From contig NZ_JBBOYW010000001.1 in NCBI RefSeq assembly GCF_038008325.1, positions 2,904,001 to 2,968,000 on the forward strand: a DNA stretch of 64,000 nucleotides. Direction: 5' to 3'. The notes under the pieces were generated by a model. It did not search any database. It was not told where the DNA came from and saw only the letters and a program-made list of their open reading frames with translations. Made by a program: the position numbers and the translations under genes. Below are positions 18,936 to 26,788 of the stretch, in pieces. The stretch is from Lysinibacillus sp. FSL K6-0232 (lineage in GTDB: Bacteria > Bacillota > Bacilli > Bacillales_A > Planococcaceae). Each line of letters begins with the position of its first letter. Positions within the stretch are counted from its first letter, which is position 1.

Positions 18936-20342
18936 TTATTTTTTTCCTGCAAGCTCAACAATTGCTTCAGCATAAATAGCTGCTGCCTTTACAAGGTTGT
19001 CAATAACGACAAATTCATCCGCACGATGCGCCACATCTGGCTCACCTGGGAATAACATACCAAATGCTACTCCTTTTTTCATCACACGTGCATACGTGCC
19101 ACCGCCTGTAGATAATAAAGGTGTTGTTGTATCACCTGTTTGACGTCGGTAGATCGCTACCAATGTTTGAATAAATGGATCATCCTCACTAACATAATGT
19201 GGCTTTGAATCATCTTGAACATCAAGTGAAAAACCTTTTTCAGCAGCTAAACGTTGTGCAGCTGTTATTTTTTCATCAAATGGATATGACACAGCATAGC
19301 GCATACTAATTACCAAGCTGCCACCCTTTTGAACATCATAGCTAACAATTCCAAGATTTAATGTTGTTGGACCAGACATGGCATCCTTAAACTGTAAATC
19401 AAGCTGGCTGCCATAATGATCTTGATAAAAAACATCTGCGATAAAATCAACAAATTGTTTACTTGCTTCTGTTGTTACCTCTTGTTGTAAAAATTTTGCA
19501 AGATAAACGGCTGCATTGACACCTTTTTCAGGCTCCATTGCATGTGCCGCTTTACCTTTGATAGTTATTATATAGCGAGAGTCCTCTAATAATAAAGAGC
19601 CTTCTAGCTGATTTTTGTTCAAAAATGTTCGAAAATTCTGTTCGAATGGTACTACAACATGTTGAACGACTGCTTTTGCAAAATCAGGTACCATATTTGG
19701 GCGCTTTCCTGCATTAAATAGTAGTAGCTGTTCTTTCGCTGCATTACCAGTTTGCTGTTGAGAGAACACAAGCTCTGCAATGCCCTTCTCAGCATTAATG
19801 AGCGGGAAATCCGCATCTGGTGCAAAGCCAATTGTTGGCATTTCCTCTTTTTTAAAATAGTGGTCGACACAGCGGAATCCTGTTTCCTCATCTGTACCAA
19901 TAATCATGCGTACCCTTTTTTCTAATGGAATGCCCGCATCCTTGACAAGCTTCATTGCCATCCATGCTGCAATCGTAGGACCTTTATCATCAATTGCACC
20001 ACGTGCATATAATTTGCCATCCGCAACCGTGCCGCTAAATGGTGGATATGTCCAATCCACTTCATCGCCGATTGGCACAACATCAACATGGCATAAGATT
20101 CCTAACAGGTCTTCACCTGCACCCATTTCAATATGCCCAGCATAGTTATCGATATTTTTTGTTTGTAGCCCTTCATTTTGACCCTTCGCTAATAACCATT
20201 CTAGCGCTTGTAGCGGACCATCACCAAAAGGTACTTCAGTAGTAATTGTATCCTCATCGAGAACACTCCTAATTTGCACAAGCTCCTGTAGTTCTTGTAT
20301 TAATTCATCTTGTCTGTCTTTTGCAGCTTGTAACCAATCCAT
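18936..20342 (-). CDS. pepV: Dipeptidase PepV (M20 family)
   Basis: 468 residues from the ATG at 20342, which has an AAGGAGG site; an eight-residue upstream extension was rejected. It is a cytosolic zinc dipeptidase of the PepV/YtjP group. Metal motifs include LCHVDVVP, YARGAIDDKGP and GTDEETGFRCVDHYF; the lid domain carries GKAAHAMEPEKG, and STGGGTYAR lies near the end. B. subtilis ytjP also sits near ytzE. It precedes dat, so the pair may feed released D- or L-amino acids into wall metabolism, although that is inference. Confidence 0.94.
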   Translation of the reverse strand: MDWLQAAKDRQDELIQELQELVQIRSVLDEDTITTEVPFGDGPLQALEWLLAKGQNEGLQTKNIDNYAGHIEMGAGEDLLGILCHVDVVPIGDEVDWTYPPFSGTVADGKLYARGAIDDKGPTIAAWMAMKLVKDAGIPLEKRVRMIIGTDEETGFRCVDHYFKKEEMPTIGFAPDADFPLINAEKGIAELVFSQQQTGNAAKEQLLLFNAGKRPNMVPDFAKAVVQHVVVPFEQNFRTFLNKNQLEGSLLLEDSRYIITIKGKAAHAMEPEKGVNAAVYLAKFLQQEVTTEASKQFVDFIADVFYQDHYGSQLDLQFKDAMSGPTTLNLGIVSYDVQKGGSLVISMRYAVSYPFDEKITAAQRLAAEKGFSLDVQDDSKPHYVSEDDPFIQTLVAIYRRQTGDTTTPLLSTGGGTYARVMKKGVAFGMLFPGEPDVAHRADEFVVIDNLVKAAAIYAEAIVELAGKK

Positions 20343-20698
20343 ATGATGTACCTCCTTCAATGTCATAACATTATTCTACACCTTCCAACATAGATGACAA
20401 CTATCTTGCTAACAACTATTTGCAATCGCTTAGACGAACACTACCATATATAGCATGATTTACCCATCTCTCCACAAAATACAGTATAAATTTTATATTT
20501 CAATTGTAAATTTCTCTTGTATTCACTAGAAAATCAAGTAGTTTTTCTATATAATAAAGTTATCAGAATAATTGTTCTGATCATCAAATTAGAAAAGGGG
20601 ATGTCTAAGGCAGCAACTTAAAAGCCTAAGTGCACTCCGCACATATTGTCGTCCGCTAGTCTTTGCCAAGAGAATTAAGATGAAGGAGTGGTTCATTT
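20343..20698. other. Intergenic region with ytzE promoter and long leader
   Basis: The 356 bases between pepV and ytzE hold no convincing gene. TATAAT at 20550-20555 is followed by a perfect 7-bp inverted repeat (ATCAGAA at 20562-20568, TTCTGAT at 20575-20581) over the expected transcription start. The 110-base leader has small hairpins (AGGC/GCCT near 20610-20630 and GTGC-ACTCC-GCAC near 20630-20642). A six-codon frame (MSKAAT) starts in it but is too close to its purine-rich site to be convincing. Confidence 0.5.
20562..20581 (+). promoter_or_regulatory. Operator-like inverted repeat at the ytzE start site
   Basis: Perfect arms ATCAGAA and TTCTGAT with a six-base spacer lie immediately downstream of TATAAT (20550-20555), where a bound regulator would block initiation. 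The binding protein is unknown; YtzE itself is a candidate. Confidence 0.45.
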
Positions 20699-20920
20699 AT
20701 GAAACCAACTACTGATCGAATGCTTAATCGTATTAAAGACGTGTACATGTTTATTTTAGACAAAGGAACCGTGTCTACACAGGATTTAGTCGAAGAGTTT
20801 AGTATCACTCCTCGCACTGTTCAAAGAGATTTGAACGTGTTAGCCTTTAACGATTTGGTGATGAGTCCAAGTCGAGGCAGATGGACAACGACGAAGAAAA
20901 AAGTAAAATTGACGTCTTAG
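20699..20920 (+). CDS. ytzE: YtzE-like small DeoR-type DNA-binding protein
   Basis: 73 residues, only a winged helix-turn-helix: VSTQDLVEEFSITPRTVQRDLNVL is the DeoR/HTH_11 signature, with no effector domain. The small size is normal for YtzE. A GAAGGAG site precedes the ATG. It may act as a dimeric repressor; the targets are unknown. Confidence 0.88.
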   Translation: MKPTTDRMLNRIKDVYMFILDKGTVSTQDLVEEFSITPRTVQRDLNVLAFNDLVMSPSRGRWTTTKKKVKLTS

Positions 20921-20954
20921 TTTTATGTTACGTAAAACATTGAGTATGGAAAAG

Positions 20955-20985
20955 GAATGACCTTTCGTCGGGGTCATTCTTTTTT
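20955..20985 (+). terminator. ytzE terminator
   Basis: GAATGACC (20955-20962) pairs with GGTCATTC (20972-20979), then TTTTTT. Confidence 0.9.
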
Positions 20986-21001
20986 GTCGTTTTGAAAGCT
21001 G

Positions 21002-21117
21002 CTCAATCTTGGATTTTCTTCACTCATTTATTGGGGCTACTCACTCAATTCTGATTCTCTCCGCCCAATTATCAGCACCCGTCGCTCAATCTCAGGCTTA
21101 TTCTGCACCATTTATCC
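21002..21117. repeat. Degenerate ~21-bp tandem repeats
   Basis: Five to six imperfect copies with a period of 20-22 bases begin at 21002, 21023, 21044, 21064, 21085 and 21107. Each opens with CTCAATyT, CTCATTTAT, CCCAATTAT or ACCATTTAT, that is [C/A]YCAwTtwT. The block fills most of the gap between the ytzE terminator and the MFS gene. It does not code for protein in an evident frame. Confidence 0.6.
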
Positions 21118-21201
21118 TTCTTACAATCATTTTCACTATTTACAGTTGCTTTACAATCCGTTAAACTCGAAACATTCTACATCTTGAGAGGGGGATTTTC
21201 G

Positions 21202-22371
21202 ATGAAATTATCAAAATTGTTTCATCCATTAGTATGGATTATTTTAGGTGGAACGATTTTCACACGGATTGCGAGCTTTATGGCAATGCCCTTTTTAGCA
21301 ATTTATTTACATAATGAAATCCAAGCCTCTCCACTACAAATAGGATTGACCATTGGTATTGCACCACTGATTTCTACAGTTGGCGGATTTTTTGGTGGGT
21401 ATTTAACAGACCGCTTTGGCCGAAAAAGTGTGATTTTACTAACAATTATTGTTTGGAGCCTTGTGTTCTTTGGCTTTGCAACGGTCCATGTTGTTTGGCT
21501 ATTTATTGTATTCAATGCGCTCAATGGTCTTTGTCGCTCATTTTTCGAGCCTTCTACACAGGCTTTAATGATTGACTTTACACCTGCCGATAAACGCAAA
21601 CGATTATTTTCATTGCGTTACACAGCTATTAATATTGCCGCTGTTATTGGCCCCATTATTGGTGTCTATATTTCACAATTAGCAAGCCCAAGTATTCCCT
21701 TTATGCTTACTGGTATTATGTATATTATTTATGCAATATTTTTATTTTTCGTCTTAAATCATTATCCTATGCAGCAGCAAAAGGCAGTTGTTCAAACAAA
21801 AATACTCCATACTTTCACGATTTTGTTAACAAATCGTGTGCTGCTTAGCTTTATCTTTGGTGCTATTTTAATTAATATTGGCTACTCGCAATTTGACTCT
21901 ACATTGCCGCAAATTATTGAGCTAACAATTGAAGATGGCGCAAAGCTCTATTCGTTATTAATCTCACTAAATGCAGCAGTAGTGCTATTATTACAATTAC
22001 CAATTAGCATTCTGTCAGAACGTTTTTCCTCATCAGCAATATTATTAGTAGGTGTTGTATTTTTTGCGGCTGGTCTTTTATTATTTGGATTTGCCAACAA
22101 TTATGCACTCTATATTAGTGCAATGATTATTTTTACAATCGGTGAAATCTTCGCCTTCCCAACAATGAATGTAATGATTGATGAAATTGCACCTGAAACA
22201 CAAAAGGCTACTTATTTAGGTGCTGCACAATTTAAAAATTTAGGGGGCTTTCTTGGTCCTATTATTGGCGGCTGGCTATTAAGCCATTATATGGATGCCA
22301 TGTTCCCAACTATCGCCATCCTTGTACTGTTTAGCTGCTTATTTTATAAAGCCAAAAAAGTTGGTCATTAA
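21202..22371 (+). CDS. MFS transporter, drug-efflux type
   Basis: 389 residues with about 12 hydrophobic helices. The loop 2-3 signature GGYLTDRFGRKSVIL is typical of the major facilitator superfamily, and 'FFEPSTQALMIDFTPADKRKR' marks the drug:H+ antiporter-like group. The ATG at 21202 has GAGAGGGGG upstream; the TTG at 21184 would swallow that site. Substrate unknown. It is monocistronic and ends at a bidirectional terminator. Confidence 0.85.
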   Translation: MKLSKLFHPLVWIILGGTIFTRIASFMAMPFLAIYLHNEIQASPLQIGLTIGIAPLISTVGGFFGGYLTDRFGRKSVILLTIIVWSLVFFGFATVHVVWLFIVFNALNGLCRSFFEPSTQALMIDFTPADKRKRLFSLRYTAINIAAVIGPIIGVYISQLASPSIPFMLTGIMYIIYAIFLFFVLNHYPMQQQKAVVQTKILHTFTILLTNRVLLSFIFGAILINIGYSQFDSTLPQIIELTIEDGAKLYSLLISLNAAVVLLLQLPISILSERFSSSAILLVGVVFFAAGLLLFGFANNYALYISAMIIFTIGEIFAFPTMNVMIDEIAPETQKATYLGAAQFKNLGGFLGPIIGGWLLSHYMDAMFPTIAILVLFSCLFYKAKKVGH

Positions 22372-22372
22372 A

Positions 22373-22414
22373 AAAGCTCCACTTCTATTGAATTAGTCAT
22401 AGAAGTGGAGCTTT
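22373..22414. terminator. Bidirectional terminator between MFS and GGDEF genes
   Basis: AAAGCTCCACTTCTAT pairs perfectly with ATAGAAGTGGAGCTTT across a ten-base loop. Confidence 0.92.
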
Positions 22415-22417
22415 GTA

Positions 22418-23914
22418 TTATTCTTTGGTAGCTGCAACCTCTGCATAACTAGAATATTGGTCTTTTCCAGCATGTTTGGATTGATAGAGTGCTTGATCTG
22501 CTCGCATAAATAAGCTTGTTTCTGTATCTCCGCTTTGATAAATTGCACCGCCTATACTAACGGATAAAATAGACCATTGCTTGCCCTTATATCTGGCTGC
22601 TCGTATTTGTGTTAAAATGGCGTTTGCCATTTGTTGCATATGCTGCTCTGTTGCATGATGCAGCACAATGGCAAATTCATCTCCACCAAACCTAACAACA
22701 AAGCCGCTATTTTTCACGATCTGCTTTAAAATTTTCGCGGTGTCAATTAGAATGCTATCCCCTTCTGCATGACCAAATTGATCATTGACTTGTTTAAAAT
22801 TATCTAAATCAACTAACAATAGGCCTAGCATTTTCTTTTTGCGTTTTCTTATTAATTTATCAAGCTTTCTAACGTAAGCTGCTCGATTATAAACACCCGT
22901 CAACGGATCGAATGTAGCCAGCTGCATCGTTTTGGATAAAATTTTATTAATTACTAACAGCATAATAAAGGATGTTAGCAAAGCAATCGACAATGTAAAC
23001 CAAAATTGCCGCGTATTTTTTTGAAGCGCCTCCAATTTTGTAAAATTCCCATACTTTACATAGACAATTCTTTTGGAGGACTCCCCTCTTACCGTTTCCG
23101 CTTCATATGGTAAAAAAAGATGTGTTTCACTAAGACCATGATCCAAGGTCTTTTGATATTCAACAGGCTTCATCATTTTTAAGGCAAGCCCAAAATATTG
23201 CTGAAACTGCTCTGATTGATCCTGTACTGTAATTCTTTTAGCTTTAGCATTATTAAAAAATATACCACCAGCATTAATTGTTTGAATATCCATTAAATCT
23301 GTGTATTTTGCTATTAAATAATTTGCGGTTTTTTCAAAATTAAAGGTTTGAAAGATTGGATCGTCCAATAAATTGATGCCAAGCTCCAATATATATTTTT
23401 TATCATGTGTGGCGAGATAACCATATTTTCGGTATTCTCCAGTAGTTGTTGAAATATCAACACCATCTGTATAAAATTCACCACTGGCACGGCGCTCATC
23501 CAATAATGCTGAGAAGCGTTGACAGCATTCAGCAAAGTTTAAGCCTAAGTCTTTGTAAAAGGTTGTATAAACGACCGTGTTAGTTTGGTCTAATATGTAT
23601 ATATCCATGCCGATTCTATCTTTCATTTGCTCTAGGTTCCAAGTAGCAATATTCGGATTCTCTCGATAGTAGGAAGCTAAATCTCTCAGCTCCTGCTCTA
23701 ACTTATCTGAGGTATTTTGATCAAAATAAAATTGTGCCGAATCTACAGCTTGCATATCTGTTAAAATATGACTTTCAATTAAACCTCGATTAATGGCCAT
23801 TTGTTTTTCGATATCCGCTACTAATATTTGCCTGTTTACATATGAAATAACAGCTACGAGTATAACCGCAAAAGCTATTAAAGATAGTAATAATTTAATA
23901 CGCAGGTTTTTCAT
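22418..23914 (-). CDS. Membrane-bound diguanylate cyclase (GGDEF domain)
   Basis: 498 residues. A transmembrane helix near the N-terminus (LLLSLIAFAVILVAVISYV), a ~270-residue extracytoplasmic sensor region resembling double-Cache, and a second helix (FWFTLSIALLTSFIMLLVI) precede a GGDEF domain (about 330-495) with FDPLTGVYNRAAYV and the intact active site RFGGDEF near 409. The residues before GGDEF (NSGF) do not form the RxxD inhibitory site, so product feedback is probably missing. It should make c-di-GMP in response to an external signal. The second of two close ATGs (23914) is better spaced from AGAGG. Confidence 0.88.
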   Translation of the reverse strand: MKNLRIKLLLSLIAFAVILVAVISYVNRQILVADIEKQMAINRGLIESHILTDMQAVDSAQFYFDQNTSDKLEQELRDLASYYRENPNIATWNLEQMKDRIGMDIYILDQTNTVVYTTFYKDLGLNFAECCQRFSALLDERRASGEFYTDGVDISTTTGEYRKYGYLATHDKKYILELGINLLDDPIFQTFNFEKTANYLIAKYTDLMDIQTINAGGIFFNNAKAKRITVQDQSEQFQQYFGLALKMMKPVEYQKTLDHGLSETHLFLPYEAETVRGESSKRIVYVKYGNFTKLEALQKNTRQFWFTLSIALLTSFIMLLVINKILSKTMQLATFDPLTGVYNRAAYVRKLDKLIRKRKKKMLGLLLVDLDNFKQVNDQFGHAEGDSILIDTAKILKQIVKNSGFVVRFGGDEFAIVLHHATEQHMQQMANAILTQIRAARYKGKQWSILSVSIGGAIYQSGDTETSLFMRADQALYQSKHAGKDQYSSYAEVAATKE

Positions 23915-24035
23915 TATCATTGTCCTCTACTTATTTTCGCTATCATTTTTGGGAAACATTAGAGACTGATTGATACCATGACTATATCACCATCGCTCAT
24001 TTCATATTATACCGTGACAGATGATGCACTGTATA

Positions 24036-24079
24036 GAAAAAATCCCTCAGTGCTATATAACTAGCACTGAGAGATTTTT
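24036..24079 (-). terminator. Terminator of murJ-rsuA
   Basis: AAAAATCCCTCAGTGCTA (from about 24037) pairs with TAGCACTGAGAGATTTTT; it overlaps the last base pairs of rsuA and runs into T on the minus strand. Confidence 0.88.
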
Positions 24080-24791
24080 ATTGTGAATGTTGTAAAAGCT
24101 CTAGTTCCTCTGGCGTTAGCGCTCGATACTCACCCAATGCTAGACGATCATCTAACTTTAAGGGTCCCATCGATAATCGCTTTAAGTATGTGACATGTTT
24201 ACCGACAGCTTCAAACATGCGTTTGACCTGATGAAACTTTCCTTCTTGTATTGTTAGCTCGATTTCTGATTGTTGTGCAGATGTTACAATAACAAGCTTA
24301 CCTGGCTTTGTTACATAGCCATCATCTAGCTCAACGCCAGCAGCAAATTTCTCTACATCATCCGCTGTTACTACACCATCAATTTGTGCATAATAAACCT
24401 TTGGCACATGCTTTTTTGGAGATAATAGATTATGGGCTAATACACCATCATTTGTTAATAATAATAAGCCTTCTGTATCTTTATCTAAACGACCGACAGG
24501 GAAAGGTTGAAAATGCTGATGTAAAGGCTCCAATAAATCAATGACCGTTTCATCTCGTAAATCTTCTGTAGCAGAAATAACACCAGGCGGTTTATTCATC
24601 ATAAAATAAACAAACTCTGTATAAATAACACGCTCTCCATATACAGTGACAATTTGTTGATCAGGATCAACATGCAATGCTGCATCCTTTACATAATTAC
24701 CATCTACTGTTACAGCTTTTTGTTTTAATAGCTGTTTAACTTCCTTACGAGAGCCATAGCCCATATTTGCTAATAATTTATCTAAACGCAT
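24078..24791 (-). CDS. rsuA: 16S rRNA pseudouridine synthase, RsuA/RluB family
   Basis: 237 residues. An S4 RNA-binding domain (MRLDKLLANMGYGSRKEVKQ) is followed by the RsuA-type catalytic domain with VGRLDKDTEGLLLLTNDG, whose Asp is the nucleophile, and FHQVKRMFEAVG. The family converts U516 of 16S rRNA (E. coli numbering) or related positions. Nine bases separate it from murJ upstream, so it is likely co-transcribed. Confidence 0.93.
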   Translation of the reverse strand: MRLDKLLANMGYGSRKEVKQLLKQKAVTVDGNYVKDAALHVDPDQQIVTVYGERVIYTEFVYFMMNKPPGVISATEDLRDETVIDLLEPLHQHFQPFPVGRLDKDTEGLLLLTNDGVLAHNLLSPKKHVPKVYYAQIDGVVTADDVEKFAAGVELDDGYVTKPGKLVIVTSAQQSEIELTIQEGKFHQVKRMFEAVGKHVTYLKRLSMGPLKLDDRLALGEYRALTPEELELLQHSQ

Positions 24792-24800
24792 AATACCTCC

Positions 24801-26423
24801 CTATTTTATTCCAAACTTGCTTGTAATACGTGTTAATCGTTCACCTAATAGCTTTTGTGCTAATCCTAAACGTAGCGATAAGAAGCCATAGACTGCAACA
24901 CCAGCACCTGCACAAATAATCGAGTATAGCAATGCTGATAATTTACTATCAACAGGCCCCATGATGACTTCCAATAGCTTATGTACAAGCAGCACATTAA
25001 TCGCCATTGTTATTGTCAATAAAACAATTAATGCAACACGGCGCAGCACCAATTCAGAGCGGTAATTTAGCGTTTTACGCAGCACCCACATATTAATAAG
25101 TATGGATACACTATAGCCTATAGCTGTTGCCACAATCGCACCATCCGCCTCCAACCAACGAATTAATGGAATATTTAGCGCTAGCTTCACTAAAATCCCT
25201 GATAGTAAGCTAAAAACAATCCATTTTTGAAAGTCGATTCCTTGTAATAACGCTGCTGTTACTTGGAATAGTGCAAATAAAATAGCGACAGGTGCATAAT
25301 GCGCTAAAATCGTTGCACCCATTTCACTTTCAGAATACAACATAAAGTAAATTTCATTCGCCAGTAGCGAAATACCTACGACCGCTGGCAATGTAATAAA
25401 GATTAAAATTTGATACGTTTTATCCATTGCATGACGCAGTGCTAAATATTCACCCTGTGTAAAATATTTTGTAATCGTTGGCACAAGCGCCATTGAAAAC
25501 CCTGTAGCAAGCATAACTGGAATAATCACAACCTTATGGGTCATAAAGTTGATCATTGATAAGTAAGTATCTGTTACCTCAGCTAACCCAATAGATGTCA
25601 TAGCGCCGTTAAATGTTAGCATATCAACTAATTGGAATAATGGATTAGCTACCCCTACAAATACCATTGGAATCGAATAGGTAATAACCTCTTTATAAAT
25701 ATTCGACATTGGTAGCTGTGTGGAGGTCACACTTTGACTACGCAATAAATTAAATTCAGGCTGATACTTTTTCCAATAATAATAAAGTACAGCTAAGCCG
25801 CCAATCGCGCCAATAAAGGCTGCAAACACAGCAAAGGAGATGGCTGTTTCTGGTTTTCCTTGAAAAATAACAACCACGATAAAGGAGCCTGCAAGCAGCA
25901 CAACAATACGTACAATTTGCTCCACTAATTGTGAAACAGCAGTAGGTTCCATTTTATTATAACCTTGGAAGAAACCACGCCATAAGCTCATAAATGGCAC
26001 AACAATCAAGGCAAAGCTTACCCAGCGAATAACGGTAGCGATTTGCTCAACAGTAAAAACCTGCTCCTTACTTTTAATAACAAGTCCTGCAATTGGTGTT
26101 GCAAGAAAAAAGAGTGCTAGAAACGCAGCAAAACCTGTTACCATCATAATAAGGATGCCCGACTTCATCAGTTTGCGGCCTGATTGATAATCACCCATTG
26201 CATTATACTTCGAAACAAATTTAGAAACAGCAATCGGCGCACCTGAAATCGCAATGGCTAGCATAATAGAGTAGGGAATGTAGGCATATTGATAAAGCGC
26301 AATATTTTGCTCACCTACAATTGCATAAAACGGAAAAATATAAATTAATCCGAGTACCTTCGATAAAAACATTCCCATTGTTAATATCGCAGTACCTTTC
26401 ATTAAATTGGACATCATACCCAT
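24801..26423 (-). CDS. murJ: Lipid II flippase of the MurJ/YtgP type (MOP superfamily)
   Basis: 540 residues with about 14 membrane helices spread over the full length (for example FLSKVLGLIYIFPFYAIVG at the start and LIVLLTITMAINVLLVH near the end). The opening 'KGTAILTMGMFLSKVLGLIY' and 'ISGAPIAVSKFVSKYNA' match the YtgP group, whose B. subtilis member moves lipid II across the membrane. Several closely spaced Met codons make the exact start uncertain (26423, 26417 or 26414). Upstream of rsuA in the same operon, as ytgP in B. subtilis. Confidence 0.88.
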   Translation of the reverse strand: MGMMSNLMKGTAILTMGMFLSKVLGLIYIFPFYAIVGEQNIALYQYAYIPYSIMLAIAISGAPIAVSKFVSKYNAMGDYQSGRKLMKSGILIMMVTGFAAFLALFFLATPIAGLVIKSKEQVFTVEQIATVIRWVSFALIVVPFMSLWRGFFQGYNKMEPTAVSQLVEQIVRIVVLLAGSFIVVVIFQGKPETAISFAVFAAFIGAIGGLAVLYYYWKKYQPEFNLLRSQSVTSTQLPMSNIYKEVITYSIPMVFVGVANPLFQLVDMLTFNGAMTSIGLAEVTDTYLSMINFMTHKVVIIPVMLATGFSMALVPTITKYFTQGEYLALRHAMDKTYQILIFITLPAVVGISLLANEIYFMLYSESEMGATILAHYAPVAILFALFQVTAALLQGIDFQKWIVFSLLSGILVKLALNIPLIRWLEADGAIVATAIGYSVSILINMWVLRKTLNYRSELVLRRVALIVLLTITMAINVLLVHKLLEVIMGPVDSKLSALLYSIICAGAGVAVYGFLSLRLGLAQKLLGERLTRITSKFGIK

Positions 26424-26732
26424 CCATTCATTGTAAATTCAATATTTTTATCGTCACATTTTCACATCATTTTGTGCTAAGTAAACCAACTGTAATCTTA
26501 CCATAATTTCAGAAAATGGAACGCACAAATCTATGAAAAAAATTACTTAAAGTGAATCTTTAATCAGTGAAACTTTCACACGTTCCCCATTAAATGAACA
26601 TTTCACCAATCTTTGTTTTGATAGGCTATGGATCCCTCGCTCAAACATTTCGGTTTTAACTTCCATTTTGAAGTAAGCCTCCCACAGCCTATTGCTGTCG
26701 CACAGAAAATATTTGTTAACACGTGATAAAAA
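26424..26732. other. Intergenic region between asnB terminator and murJ
   Basis: About 310 AT-rich bases without a plausible reading frame. It should contain the murJ-rsuA promoter on the minus strand, but I could not single out a convincing one. Confidence 0.5.
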
Positions 26733-26774
26733 AGCTTAAAATAATCGGTGAGGATTGTAACATCCCCACCGATT
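26733..26774 (-). terminator. asnB terminator
   Basis: AATCGGTGAGGAT (about 26743-26755) pairs with ATCCCCACCGATT (ending about 26774), with a central mismatch; on the minus strand the tail is interrupted T (TTATTTTAAGCTTTTTT). Confidence 0.75.
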
Positions 26775-26788
26775 TCAGTGCCTCTCTA

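Noticed and set aside
20602..20622. Leader peptide MSKAAT in the ytzE leader
   Set aside because: The purine-rich AAAAGGGG abuts the ATG, too close for normal initiation, and the peptide shows no attenuation logic.
21002..21117. CRISPR array
   Set aside because: Repeats are short, imperfect and contiguous with no spacers; no cas genes nearby.
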